This document shows positions 1 to 10,946 of a DNA stretch of 64,000 bases, piece after piece. The position numbers were made by a program, and so were the translations under genes. The notes beneath the pieces are model-generated. The model saw only the letters and a program-made list of their open reading frames with translations, was not told the origin of the DNA and made no database searches. The DNA comes from Boesenbergia rotunda (taxonomy: Eukaryota > Streptophyta > Magnoliopsida > Zingiberales > Zingiberaceae): positions 42,249 through 106,248 of the forward strand of contig JAGFNQ010006433.1 of NCBI GenBank assembly GCA_024364735.1. The letters run 5' to 3'. Position 1 is the stretch's first letter. Each line of letters opens with the position of its first letter.

Positions 1-68
1 CATCTCTTGCGCTGAGAGCACGTTTCCTGCGCACGGTTTCTTCCTCTCAACTTCCAAAAATGACAACG

Positions 69-1449
69 ATGGCACCAAAGTAAGTTATTGCTTTGGTTTT
101 TCATTCAAATCAGTCTATAATGCTTGTTTGTGAAGCTAATCATGTTTTTGCTCTTGTTCTTGCTGTGGTGTCTTGATCTTTTTGCCTTTGTCGTGACCCT
201 CTTTCTCACCTTATGATCAAAATTTCCTTTTGATTTGATGATTGGGTATCATCTTATATGATCAAACCTTAAACCAAATGTGTCTTTTGATCATTGTGTC
301 TGGGTTTCATTCTCTGATTGGGTTCTATCCTCTATGATCAATTCTTGATCATGATCATTGTGTTTCCATCTATGCCCATATTGTTTAAATCCTGTGTCTG
401 ACCAATTGAACTTCCTTAGAAAGTCTTCCAAGGGAAAGGAGGTTTTGGAGGGCAGTTCGAGGGGGAAGACTCCTTCGTCATCTACACCTACTCCAAGGCC
501 TCCACCACCACAACATACTCGGTTTCAGAGTATTAGTCTTATTCTCAAATTCCAGTGTTACAATTTCAAAATAATACCATGTAGAACCATCGACCACTCC
601 TTCATCTTTGAGCATTGCCCATCCATCCGACACATTATCACACATTATAAGCTCCAATCCATTCTTTATCTTGAAAGGCCAATCAACCTTGACTTGGTCT
701 CTGAATTCTATAACAATATGGTGAGTGGAGAGGGCACGGGGTGGAGGACCCGTGTTGCCGGTATTGATCTTGAATTTAATCAATCTATTTTCACTAATTT
801 TCTCGACTGTCGCAGTTCAAACAATGATTTCTTTCTGTACCCTTTTCCTCCTAATCCCCTTCTAGTTCCCTTCGACGGAGTGACTCCTGATTCCATCTAC
901 GAGTACTTTCTAGGCCATCCCAGGCCAGGGGGTTCTGGTGAGCGCACCCGTGACTTTCCCACTTTTCCTGCTCTTCGTCTTTCCCCTGTTGACTATGTGT
1001 TGTTTAAAATCATCACTAATTGTCTCCTTCCAACTACTTCGAAGCACCTTGATGAGATTCAACCATTCCACTGCTTGATGCTCTACGGGATGCATCAGCA
1101 GTTAGACTTTGACCCAGTAGCGTCGGTCTATTTCTCTATCCTCGTCCACAGTATGCCGTTATCCCAGTCAGTCTACATGCCATTCAACCATATCATCACT
1201 GCCTGGCTGGAGTCGGTTGGCATCGACGTTTCACAGGGCCGAATTGTGCCGATGATTCGAAAAGACTGCCGCCTGGATCGTCGTATGCTTGCTCAGTCTG
1301 GCATTGTTCTCGGGACCGAGGGGCTGAGGTGGAAGGATCGTAACCGAGTGGGGGAACTACCGCAAGCAGTTCATGACCAGGGGCGCCAGCTATTACTGCA
1401 GATTATGATGAGTGGGCTCCTGATCTACGCTGGCAGGTTGCGAAGATAG
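69..1449 (+). CDS. Accessory ORF of element B1 (putative plant transposon protein-like), two exons
   Basis: I do not know its biochemical role. The protein resembles the 'putative plant transposon protein' domain seen in many plant repeats and is clearly homologous to the gene at 20628-21911. Exon 1 is 69-79 (ATG plus 8 nt), the intron is 80-419 (GTAAGT to TTAG) and exon 2 is 420-1449, giving 346 residues that begin MAPKK. An in-frame ATG at 60 would add three residues. The intron is supported by B2, which has the same 11-nt exon, the same phase and the same junction. Shared landmarks are an SSRGKTP segment near residue 20, ERPIN-DLVSEFYNN, GEGTGWRTRV, VTPDSIYE-FLGHPRP, LLPTTSKHLD and ESVGIDVSQG. 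No transposase catalytic triad is visible. Compared with B2 one G is missing near 1383, so the true C-terminus is out of frame and this copy is probably inactive. Confidence 0.62.
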
Positions 1450-1739
1450 AGCGAAAGATGGAGCACGAGTTACACATCTCCGAGCTTTGGCGACAGGAGG
1501 TCAGCTCCGAATTTCAGTCTTTTGATCGTTGTTTTGATGCCCTAGCATCTGATGTCTCTGAGATGAGCTCATTCCAGGACAGATGGTATGAAGAATGGTA
1601 TCATCATACATTTCCTGATGGTGCGTCCCCAGTGGCCCTTCACCCGGGGATATCATATATATTGATGATTCTGATGACGATGTCGTTGACGGTTGATGAT
1701 TTCCTGTGTTGTATGACTTTTGGGCTGTATGCTCTGTGA
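1383..1739 (+). pseudogene. Frameshifted C-terminal part of the B1 accessory ORF
   Basis: After the missing base near 1383 the homologous reading (APAITADYDEW, then a charged stretch with KIERKMEHELHISELW) continues in another frame. It ends in a segment rich in W, E and Q with HHTFPDG, which matches the HTFPGD end of B2. The middle (about 1430-1600) is absent from B2, so B2 probably has an internal deletion. Element A2 also ends this ORF with a coiled-coil-like charged segment, so a helical C-terminus seems ancestral. Confidence 0.6.
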
Positions 1740-2349
1740 CTTAACTGTTGTGGCCTTGTGCCACACGTATCTTGCTACATGTATGGATGTTTTATGCTTT
1801 GACTTGTCTAACATTGCTTCAAAAGCTTATCTGATATTAGTATATCTATTGTTGATGCCATGATTGTTTATATGAGTTTTACCTGCATGTTTGCTACATT
1901 GCCATGTTCATGCTTAAAATGCCATGTTTACCTGATACATATAATGTTATGGCATGCCTTGCGAGTTGATACTTCGTGTTCATATGATGCATGTGATTGC
2001 TATATCTTGCTCTATCTTTTTCACATGTATTCATATGGTTATTCCAGAAATTATCACATCTCTGTTGATTGGGGATACCCCTAGGGTTGAGGGGCAGTCT
2101 GTTTTAATCTTAACAGTCCCACTTGCCCCTTTTCGGTGTTCGAAAAAGGGAGAGAGTGTGGATTGGTTAAGTTTAGAATGATCATGTTGTAGGGGGAGGA
2201 TCTGTATTCCCCTATGATTCTAAATTTGGAAAACTTGATTAAGAATCCCTAAACTGGATCTAGATTCCCCTATGATTGTAAATTTGGAAAACTTGATTAA
2301 GAATCCCTAATCTTAAAATCGGGTTGTCAAACAACAAAAAGGGAGAGAT
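1740..2349 (+). other. B1 3' untranslated region with polypurine tract
   Basis: No gene is visible. The sequence is AT-rich with repeated clauses around 2160-2310 ('CCCCTATGATT', 'AAAACTTGATTAAGAATCCC'). It ends in the purine tract AAAAAGGGAGAGAT immediately before the LTR, the normal position for plus-strand priming. The mirror region in B2 is 20028-20627. Confidence 0.65.
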
Positions 2350-2464
2350 TGTTGATGCAGTCTGGCCCTGATTGGTGTTTTGGTGTTGACAACGATTTTA
2401 GTTTAGGTTAATGATTATGATGATTATGATTAAGTCCTGATCGAGGATTAGGCATGATATGGAG

Positions 2465-3075
2465 GATTCTAGCCTGGAGGGCTAGGTGTTGGAAAAATCC
2501 TAACCTGGAGGGTTAGGTGTGAAAAATCCTAGCTTGGAGGGCTAGGTGTTGGAAAAGTCCTGATTCGGAAGGGTTGGGTGAAAAGTCCTAGCTTGGAGGG
2601 CTAGGTGAAAAGTCCTAACATGGAGGGTTAGGTATAAATTCCCATCCTGGAGAATTAGGTGAAAAAAGTCCTGGCTTGGAGGGTTAGGTGCCTAGCTTGG
2701 AGGGCTAGGTGTTGGAAAAGTCCTGATTCGGAAGGGTTGGGTGAAAAGTCCTAGCTTGGAGGGCTAGGTGAAAAGTCCTAACATGGAGGGTTAGGTATAA
2801 ATTCCCATCCTGGAGAATTAGGTGAAAAAAGTCCTGGCTTGGAGGGTTAGGTGCCTAGCTTGGAGGGCTAGGTGTTGGAAAAGTCCTGATTCGGAAGGGT
2901 TGGGTGAAAAGTCCTAGCTTGGAGGGCTAGGTGAAAAGTCCTAGCTTGGAGGGCTAGGTGAAAAGTCCTAACTTGGAGGGTTACGTGCAAATTCCCAACT
3001 TGGAGAGTTAGATGGAAAATCCTTAGCTTGGAGGGCTAAGGTGGATGGAAACTTAGCTTGGAGGGCTGAGTTTGA
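2465..3075 (+). repeat. Hairpin minisatellite in B1 LTR
   Basis: About twenty units of roughly 25-30 bp, each a 6-7 bp inverted repeat around a loop TTGGAGG or CTGGAGG. Stem pairs change together: CCTAGC/GCTAGG (2528-2546), CCTAAC/GTTAGG (2499-2517), CCTTAGC/GCTAAGG (3021-3041). A block of about 180 bp is itself repeated (2560-2740 and 2740-2920). Confidence 0.85.
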
Positions 3076-3077
3076 GT

Positions 3078-3760
3078 CCCTGGATCGGTCTGTTGATCAA
3101 TCAGGGATTCTGGCACGCTGCTCCTTCGTGGATCGGTCTGGTGACCGATCCAGTGATGACTGATCGGTCGGGTGACCGATCAGGGAGCACACAGTGAGGT
3201 TGGGAACCTACTGTGCTGCTCCTGATCGATCTGGTGACCGATCAGGGAGTATGCGTTTCACCCATTGACTAGCTCCTGATCGGTCTGGTGACCGATCAGG
3301 GAGCGAGCAATGAGGTTGAGTTCCCTTGCTATACTGCTCCTGATCGGTCTGATGACTGATCAGGATCATTGTGCAGATCGTTCTGGTAAACGATCCAGCT
3401 TCGCGGGCTTCTCACTAAGATCGATCAGGACGGTTCCTGATTGGTCTGGTGATGACATAATTGGACTGTTGACCGATCAGGTGACATCCTGATCGGTCAG
3501 TTGACCGATCAGAAGGCTTAGCCTGCGAAACTCAGAAATCGTCCGATATAAGGGTGGATCGGTCAGGTGAACGATCCACGACCTAGGATCGGTCCGGTGA
3601 TCGGTCCAGGAGAATCTCAAAGAAATCACGATTTCTGATTGAGTGTTGGGGATCGATCAGGACGGAGCCAGATCAGTCTGGAACCATCCTGATCGGTCTA
3701 GTGACCAATCAGGAGGCTCTCTGATCGGTCCGGTGACCGATCAGTTTAATTCAAATTGCA
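3078..3760 (+). repeat. Array of GATCGGTC...GACCGATC palindromes in B1 LTR
   Basis: About thirteen copies of an imperfect inverted repeat of about 22 bp, consensus TGATCGGTC-TG-GTGACCGATCA, irregularly spaced at 30-80 bp. Sites such as 3271-3300 and 3721-3745 are nearly perfect. The same unit occurs in the B2 LTR and upstream of the B2 accessory gene. Confidence 0.88.
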
Positions 3761-4779
3761 CTGTCAGACGCTCTGATCGCGTCTGAACATCTGATATTTG
3801 CTGCAACTTACCTCTGATATTTAATTCACTGTGTGATATACTGCTCTAACAGTCTGATTAAGCTGCAGGTGACAGGGGAGGATTCAAACACTCAAGGAGA
3901 AGTCAATGAGGGCTTTCCATGGAGCAGGTTTGTCCATTTCTCAACTCAGGTTGCAACGGCTGGAGCTGCAGGACTGAAGCCGCTGACTGAAGCTTGGCTG
4001 AGGGAGCTCAGGAAGTTCAGTAATGGTTCAGTGTAGCTAGCGTTGGCAGTGAGGCAGCTGGAGGCTGCTGGAGATGAGGTCACTTGTTGCTTAGTGGAGA
4101 AACAAAAGGAACGAGAGACAGCTTCGGTGAAGAAGAGTTCGATAGTTTTACATCTTGTGTTCTTGAGTTCCAGTGCCTTGTGTTCTCCACATCAAGCTTG
4201 CTTTGTTCTTGAAGTTTCCATCATTTCGAGCAAGCGATCGAGAAGCAATCATCCTTTACTTGAGCCTTGAAGGAGGGAACAAGGAGCTTGGAGTCCGACA
4301 GTGGGAAGACACGAAGAAGGGTTCTTGCGTGAGATCGCCACTGGGTGGAGCTCAGGGAAGCTTGCTGTGTTCTTGTCCTTGCCGAGTGCTTGAGTAAGAT
4401 CCTTCTTGTTGTTTCATTAAGCTTAAACACTTATCTGTGATTGAAACACTGTGGAGAGATTTCTCCACCGAGAAAGAGGTTGCTTTATATCCGGTGATCA
4501 CCGGGGCTAGATCTACCGACGATCAAGGGATCACCCACCTTAAGGGCACGCCAAGGAGTAGGGGCAAGTTATCCCCGAACCTTGTAAACCCTCTTGTTAG
4601 CGATCTTGGTAGCTGTCGTTGTTAGCTTTCATCTCTGTTTTTAGTTTACTGCACTGCTTTGTCTTTCCTTTGCTTCTTCCGTTGTGCTACTGATAGTTTA
4701 AGTGCAGAAAACTTGCTAAGTTCTCAAGAGAAAGTGTTGGCTATATTCACCCCCCTCTCTAGCCATCTCGTTCCCAACA

Positions 4780-5627
4780 AGAGGTACTCTCCCCCTTAAT
4801 CCATGACTTCTCCCATTTTCAATTCTAATAATAACCCAAGTTAAATTTCCACTTAACACTAAGCAACATTAAAAATGTAAGACATATTAACACCTAAGAG
4901 GTAACCTCCCCCTTAATCCATGTTTTCTCCCTATTTTTAATCATTCAAGGCTTAAGTGAGAAAGAAAACCTTAAACCATCCATTCCAAGTTAAAATTCTA
5001 ACTTAAACCACTCATTCTCCCCCTTTGAGACCATCAAAATGATTGCCTCAAGCAACCCAACCCTATGGCATCAAATGAGAGAAAATTGCATTTCTGAAAA
5101 TTCTCACAGAAGTTGAAACCAGGCATGCCAGTCGACTGCCCATGGGGCAGTCAACTGATACTCTGTCAGTGGTAAGTTTCAGGTTCTGTGCCGAAATTCA
5201 GAAACCTCCAGAAAAATCCAAAAATTCTAAAAACTTGCAGACATGTTTAAAATGTTATACTCTATCATGGAAAAATATTAGCCCATATAAAATTTCAAAC
5301 ATGCATGACTTTTGATAAAAATCCAAAATCCATGAAAAATACTAAGTTTTGTATCAAACTTGCAATCTAATTTTGCAATCATATGACTTTTAAAAACATG
5401 GCAAAGTATATGAATCATAAAATGGTTTTCAAAAGTTTAAAATGTCCAACCATGATCTTTGGGCAAAGTGTCCAATGATTAAACACTTGTCTTTCCCATA
5501 GTTGGTCTAGTTTTCATATTTTGATACTTTTAATGATTCAACAATATGCCACAAGCATAAGTGAACAAAATGAATCACCCTAATGGATCAAGCACACTTT
5601 TTCCAGTCTACTATCCCACAGTTCATC
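4780..5627 (-). other. 3' untranslated region of SIRE-type Copia
   Basis: No gene is seen. It follows the RNase H stop on the minus strand and contains several purine-rich tracts (CTCCCCC on the plus strand at about 4788, 4908 and 5027). At 5128-5157 it has the palindromic module CCAGTCGACTGCC...GGCAGTCAACTG, also present in the LTR at 61728-62639, which suggests the two belong to one family. The 3' LTR is not present; element B1 abuts at 4780. Confidence 0.5.
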
Positions 5628-6336
5628 CTACACTTTTACAAAACACATTCCAAGGCCTCTTCTTAAGGATGTAAACTCTGATTCGGGAAGAGGCTTGGTA
5701 AAGATGTCGCCTAGGTTCGACTTTGATTCAACATAGTGTAGTTCTATGTCTCCCCTTGCCACATGGTCTCTAATGAAGTGATGTTTCACTTCAATGTGTT
5801 TTGTTCTAGAGTGGTGAACCGATTTTTGGTCAAGTTGATTGTACTTACATTATCACACAAGACTTTGACCTTGGTATAATGTAACTCATAATCTTCTAAG
5901 GTGTGCATGATCCAAAGGAGTTGGGAAACACACCCACCCATTGTCACATATTCCGCCTCCGTTGTTGATAGGGCAACGCATGGTTGTTTCCTACTACTCC
6001 AACTAACTAAGGAAGACCAAAGGAATTGACACCCTCCACTAGTACTCTTCCTATCTAGCTTACAACCCGCATAGTCCGAGTCGGTGTATCCAATTAGATC
6101 AACACTAGAGTTCTAGGATACCAAAGTCCGACATTGAGGGTACCTTTGACATACCTTAGGATCCTCTTGACTACACCCAAATGGGACTCTTTGGCACAAG
6201 ATTGGTACTTTGCACACATACCTACCGCAAAAAGTATATCGGGTCTACTAGCGGTTAGGTATAGTAGTCTGCCAATCATGCTCCTATATTGCTTAGAGTC
6301 TACCATTTTCCCTTCAAGGTCACTATCCATTTTCAC
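5628..6336 (-). pseudogene. Copia reverse transcriptase end and RNase H, decayed
   Basis: Read on the minus strand this is the C-terminal part of a Copia polyprotein. The first part carries the RT tail motif YRSMIGRLLYLTASRPDI and the HLGVVKRILRYVKGT segment. RNase H follows from about 6093 with TDSDYAGCKLDRKSTSGG and ALSTTEAEYV, and ends near DIFTKPLPES before a TAG at 5628-5630. RNase H removes genomic RNA from the hybrid during reverse transcription. A frame change between the two parts (about 6090) shows it is not functional. The KSTSG-CQFLW form is typical of SIRE/Maximus-type Copia elements. Confidence 0.85.
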
Positions 6337-6458
6337 ATTGGTTCCTATGGTGGTAGATGCTACTTATCATTTTCTAAGACAAATTTCTTTAACATTTCCT
6401 TAGCATATTTGGTTTGAAAAACATTTGTACCTTCATTAGTTTGCTTAACTTGAAGTCC

Positions 6459-7296
6459 TTAAAAGAAGGTTAGCTCTCCTACAAGACTCATCTCAAATTC
6501 ATCTTCCATACATTTGATGAATTCTTGTAGAAAGTCATTGTTTGTTGACCCGAAAATGATATCATCTACATATACTTGGGCAACAAATATGTCCTTATCC
6601 TTAGATTTTAGGAACAATGTAGGGTCAATTGTTCCTCTCCTAAACCCCTTAGACACTAGAAATGAAGAAAGCCATTCATACCAAGCCCGGGAGCTTGTTT
6701 CAATCCATATAAGGCTTTTCTCAATTTGTAAACATGTCTTGGATAATTAGGGTCCTCAAACCCGGGGGTTGTTTTACATAGACCTCTTCCTTAATGATCC
6801 CATTAAGGAATGCCGACTTCACATCCATTTGGTGAAGTGTGAAACCCATGTGAGCGGCATAGGCTAGTAGAATTCTAATAGATTCCAATCTAGCTACGGG
6901 GGCATAAGTCTCATTATAGTCCAATCCCTCAACTTGGTTAAACCCCCTAGCTACCAATCTAGCCTTGTTCCTAGTGATCTTGTCTTGGTCATCTAGCTTG
7001 TTCCTAAAGACCCATCTTGTGGTTATAATGGTGCAATCATTGGGCCTAGGAACCAACTCCCAAACCTCACTTCTCTCAAATTGATTTAGCTCTTCTTGCA
7101 TGGCTAAAATCCAATCTACATCTCCCAATTCTTCATCAATAGACTTGGGTTCTAATTGAGAGATTAAGGCTATTTGACTAGTTTGGTCCCTAAAATAGGA
7201 CCTAGTCCTTACTCCTTGAGTTACATCACCCACTATTTGGTCAATGGGGTGATCTTGGTGATGTCTCAAGGGCCTAGAGGTTGTGTGTTCATTCAC
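6459..7296 (-). pseudogene. Copia reverse transcriptase, frameshifted
   Basis: Two minus-strand frames make up the RT core. The upstream frame (7296-6721) has W-AMQEEL, TRWVFRNKLDDQDK, ARLVARGFNQVEGLDYNETYAPVAR and HQMDVKSAFLNGI, which are RT fingers and palm motifs including the first catalytic Asp. The downstream frame (6656-6459) contains the active-site box YVDDIIFGS. They are separated by a frameshift and a short loss after KQPPG. RT copies element RNA into cDNA in the virus-like particle. The gene lies between integrase and RNase H in Copia order (PR-IN-RT-RH). Confidence 0.9.
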
Positions 7297-7323
7297 TACT
7301 TCTTCCTCGTCCTCTAGTGTACT

Positions 7324-8300
7324 TCATACTCGCCCTAGATCGTTGCCCTCGAAATGTAGGTCTTGAGTTCTTTGGGCAAGGGGTTGGACTTCTTCCATAT
7401 CCTTATCAATTGAGGCTTTTCTAGGATAGGTATTTATTGATTCATCAAATTTAACATTTGAGGATTCCTCAATCACTTTTGTCCTTTTGTTGTAAATTCT
7501 ATAACCCCTACTAGTGGATGAGTACCCAACTAGAATTCCTTCATCGGCTTTTGACTCAAACTTCCTTAAGTCATCTTTGGTATTTAAGATATACACTTTA
7601 CATCCAAAGACCCTAAAGTAATGAACTTGTGGTACTCTTCCATTCCATAATTCAAATGGTGTTTTTCCTAGGAACCTATGTACCAAAACCCGATTTTGAA
7701 TATAGCAACCGGTGTTAACCTCTTCGGCCCAAAAATAGCTAGGAAGGGAACATGCATTAAGCATAGTCCTAGCAGCTTCTTGTAGGGCTCGATTTCTCCT
7801 TTCAACTACCCCATTTTGTTGAGGAGTCCTTGGGTATGAAAATTCATGCTTGTACCCATTGTCCACACAAAATTGTGTGAAACTTGGAATTTGGAATTCC
7901 CCACCGTGGTCACTCCTAATTCAGTTAATTTTGAGGTGTTTCCATTCTCTATCCTTTTACTAAATCCTATGAAGAGTTCTAGGGTATCATCCTTATGTTT
8001 CATAAAGTAAACCCATGTAAACCTAGAAAAGTCATCTACTATTACTAAACAATATTTACTCTCTACAAGTGAGGGAGTACTATGGCAATCAAATAAATCA
8101 ATATGTAATAACTCTAATGGTAATGTAGTAGTGGTTAGGGTTTTACCTTTGTGTGATGATTTTGATTGCTTACCCTCTTGGCATGCATCATACAATTTGG
8201 TCTTCTCATACTTGATCATAGGTAGCCCCTTCACCAACTCTTCCTTGGCCACTCTTGCAATGCTTCTCATGTTGACATGTCCAAGTCTTCGGTGCCACAA
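7324..8300 (-). pseudogene. Copia integrase (GAG-pre-integrase, rve core, C-terminal), decayed
   Basis: The minus-strand frame 8300-7806 begins with the zinc-binding pre-integrase module WHRRLGH. The expected C-x2-C pair is broken (YDAC in place of CDAC). The catalytic core follows with LHIDLF and VIVDDFSRF, supplying two acidic residues. The frame 7866-7324 gives TPQQNGVVERRNR with the catalytic Glu, then FWAEEV, the FGCKVYI segment and SRGYRIYN. Integrase inserts element cDNA. The two frames are offset near 7830-7870, so this copy is inactive. Confidence 0.88.
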
Positions 8301-8309
8301 CCACCCTTC

Positions 8310-8711
8310 TTATTCTTTAGACATTAAACACTTAGACAAATTGTTAGTAGCATAAGCAAGATCAATATAATACAGGTTTGCCTCTCTAAACCCTTCTAAT
8401 ATAACATTATTTGATTCATTATGTCTAATTAAACACTTCTTATCATGGAATTCAACTCTAAAGCCTGCATCACATAGCTGACTCACACTAAGTAAGTTAA
8501 ACTTCATATCTTTAATTAGGAGTATCTTATGTATAGAAATTGTGGGAGATACCTCAATGGTGCCCCTACCAATAATTCTCAATTTTCCACTATTTCCAAA
8601 GGGGACCATCCCTACTCTTAAGTAGCTAATAGTAGTGAACTTGCTCACATCTCTGGTCATATGTCTTGAGCATCCACTATCGACTATCCACATTGTTGAG
8701 GCCTCCTTCAC
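8310..8711 (-). pseudogene. Copia aspartic protease region
   Basis: The segment starts WIVDSGCSRHMTRD, the D-S/T-G active site of Copia retropepsins in its SGCS form, and continues through GRGTIEV and LLIKDMKFNLLSVSQLCD into FHDKKCLI, which lead into the pre-integrase domain. The enzyme cleaves the gag-pol polyprotein. It is the upstream neighbour of integrase on the same strand and about 130 residues survive. No start codon is expected inside the polyprotein. A frame change separates it from the next segment. Confidence 0.85.
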
Positions 8712-8939
8712 CTTTACCTATACTATATGAAAAAACATACTCTTTTGGTACCCAAATTTTTGATCTATAAGCATCATTTAGAAATCTTTTAGGTACCCAT
8801 GCCCTCATGGTGTTTCCCTTAGCCCTTGTCTCCTAAAAGCACCAATCCTACCCGTGAGTGAGACAAAGGCCACTTCCTTTGTCCTTGGCCTATATCCAAA
8901 CCGGCCTTGTTATAAATGGCCCTTTGACTGTTAATTATC

Positions 8940-9300
8940 ATATCTAGGTTACTAAAGCCTACTTGGAATTTCTAAGTGCCTTTGTGAGGTCATCTACCTT
9001 TTTCCTTAGTTCCCTATTTTTAGTTTGAAGACATGAAGCATGTGATGTAAGAGAACTAGCATGTAATTCTTCCTTAAGTTTGGTAGATTCTACTCTAAGC
9101 ATGGCAATCTCATCTTTTAGATCCTTAATCTTACTTCTAGGTTTAGCTAAATCCATGCTAGTGCTAGAAATGATCATAACTAATGTAGAGGAGGGTAAGT
9201 GGTATACCTCACTTACCGAAGCTTCTGACTAGATGATAATGAGGAGTCGCTCTCATCACTGCTTGAACTTCTTTCATCATCTGATGAATCTGAGTGGTCC
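8940..9300 (-). pseudogene. SIRE-type gag C-terminal region, coiled coil
   Basis: The minus strand encodes an acidic serine-rich stretch (SDDERSSSSDESDSS at about 9285-9240) and then a charged helical segment (KIKDLKDEIAMLRVESTKLKEEL, LRKKVDDLTKALRNS; 9150-8965). This resembles the long coiled coil at the end of SIRE/Maximus gag. Upstream coding is cut off at 9304 by element A1. Only this fragment of gag remains and stop codons interrupt it. Confidence 0.65.
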
Positions 9301-9409
9301 ATCGTGTTGGTGCAGGTAGCACCATATCGAACCTTGTTTTGATATTGGCAAAGGATTCAAAGTTAAGTACTGTTTGTGATCTAATGATGTTACTAAGTGT
9401 GCAGAAAGA

Positions 9410-9665
9410 AGTCCTAGCGAAGGACTGCTAGGCACCTAGCGAAGGGTTGCTAGGAGTTGCGAAGGAATGCTAGGCACCAGGCGAAGGACTGCATGGTAAC
9501 GAAGACCTAGCGAGGACTGCTAGGCACCAGGCGAAGGACTACTTGGTAACGAAGACCTGGCGAAGGACTGCTAGGCACCAGGCAAAGGACTGCTTGGTAA
9601 CGAAGACCAAGCGAAGGACTGCTAGGCACCTGGCGAAGGACTGCTGGGCAAAAGTCCAACCGGAG
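9410..9665 (+). repeat. Hairpin minisatellite in A1 5' LTR
   Basis: Units of about 22-25 bp built from a 6-bp stem around a loop GAAGGACT or GAAGGAAT, for example CCTAGC/GCTAGG. Several copies here have mismatched arms such as CCAAGC/GCTAGG. Better paired copies occur at 15365-15715 and 23830-24100. Confidence 0.8.
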
Positions 9666-9917
9666 GAGCCTGTTGGCAACAGGTAAATTCTCCTGAGAGG
9701 AGTAGGCGAGGACGTGTTCCCCGTCGAGGGAACAGTAGGCATCTGTTCGACCTAGGGTTCCATTTTGGAGACCCAAAGTCAGAACCAAGACAGCTATGAC
9801 TGTAAAAATCAATAACATTCTTACTTTATTATGTTTGGTACTAACCCTGGATGCAGGACCAAAGGAATGAGTTTCTGCAGCTCAGAACGCCCCCAAAGGA
9901 GAAGGGCAGCAGCTGGG

Positions 9918-10280
9918 TTAGGCGCCCGGGAGGTCCCGGGCGCCCAAGGCCAAGGCCAAATGAGAAGTTGAGCAAGAGTTGCTTCGAAAGCTCACTGGGG
10001 CTGGCACTCTCAAGCTCCCGGGTGCCCCCATGGTCCCGGGCGCCCTGGATGCCTCTTGCGCCCTAGGCCCAAGCCAATGAAGTGATAGAATTTAAGTCAG
10101 CTGAGAAGCCAGTAGACCAAGTCAACCCGGGCGGCCCCTATGTCCCGGGTGCCCCCGTCAGCTCCGAGCCCGATTCTGGAGGGATAAGCCATAATCGAGC
10201 TTCGGATGAGGGTTCTTGGATCCGACGGCACGTGTCAGGCGCCCCCAGCGTCCCTGGCGCCCCTAGGAGTGCTATAAAAG
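9918..10280 (+). promoter_or_regulatory. A1 LTR promoter: GGGCGCC palindromes and TATA box
   Basis: GC-rich inverted repeats such as GGCGCCCGGGAGGTCCCGGG recur at about 9923, 10016, 10128 and 10231. They are followed within about 10 bp by a TATA box TATAAAAG at 10273-10280. This is the arrangement expected for the U3 end of an LTR, with transcription starting near 10305. Confidence 0.75.
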
Positions 10281-10946
10281 GGGTTCGACCCCCAAGGCTT
10301 CGACAACAACTCTTCTAACACCTCTACGCTCTTCGACTCAAGCGCTCTGCTCCGAAAACCTTCCATCTCGAGATTCAAGCGCCAACGATGACCCTCTGCT
10401 CCGAAGTACGATCCACAACGGGCGTCGGTAACGAAGAGTCTATTTTTATATACTACACTATAACTATAACATTTTTCTCTGTAAACATTTGCGCACATAT
10501 AGAATTGCCCGCAGTAAACGGTCACCGACTGTGGGCCTTGGAGTAGGAGCCGACCGCGACTCCGAACCAAGTAAAAGTGCCTTTTTCAATTTTGAATTCT
10601 TATTTTTTCACCATAAGTCAAAATTGATAAAACGATCAACTTTTGAAAATTTGTCATAAATTTTTTTTATTATTTTAATATTTTTTCTCAAAATTTGTGC
10701 TACCTTAATTCAAGCATTTTTTTACTCATATTTTTTTCACCATTAATCAGATTTAAATATATATATATATATATATATTATTTTCCAAAAAAAATTTGTC
10801 ATAAACTTTTTATTATTTTTTATTCCACCTCGAAATTCATGCAATATTTATTTTGGGCTATATTTTTCTCTCTCCCGCACTACTAATCCAAGAACAAGTC
10901 TTGGTACATCTTTTGTTATTTCTTGTGTGTATGAGGTTTAAACTAA

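Larger units (their letters stand above)
1..4779 (+). mobile_element. Element B1, pol-less LTR retrotransposon, 3' part
   Basis: The visible part runs from a leader and spliced accessory gene through a polypurine tract (about 2336-2349) to a 2.43-kb LTR that begins TGTTGATGC and ends CCCAACA. The same order is found on the minus strand at 17838-22804 (B2), so both are one family. The left part (5' LTR, PBS, any gag) is outside the window. No reverse transcriptase or integrase lies between the accessory gene and the LTR, so mobilisation in trans is inferred. Confidence 0.85.
2350..4779 (+). repeat. 3' LTR of element B1
   Basis: It starts TGTTGATGCAG after the polypurine tract and ends CTCGTTCCCAACA. 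The B2 LTR on the minus strand is homologous along most of its length. In order it holds a hairpin minisatellite, an array of GATCGGTC palindromes, a unique stretch and a CT-rich end. The right flank (AGAGG) cannot be tested as a target duplication because the left end is outside the window. Confidence 0.88.
9305..10580 (+). repeat. 5' LTR of element A1, end degraded
   Basis: It aligns with 15258-16103 and with the A2 LTR up to CCGAACCAAGTAAAA at about 10577. The terminal part and the primer-binding site expected from A2 (ending CGATCCAACA, then TGGTATCAGAGC) cannot be found. AT-rich DNA fills 10590-10880 instead. Confidence 0.8.

Noticed and set aside
2465..3760. CRISPR-like array
   Set aside because: Units and spacers are irregular and both are repetitive. 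The setting is a plant LTR, so it is a minisatellite.
9507..9818. Minus-strand frame with repeated LVPSSPSPGLRYQ
   Set aside because: It is a translation of the hairpin minisatellite in the A1 LTR. The same frame appears at 15388-15723 for the same reason.
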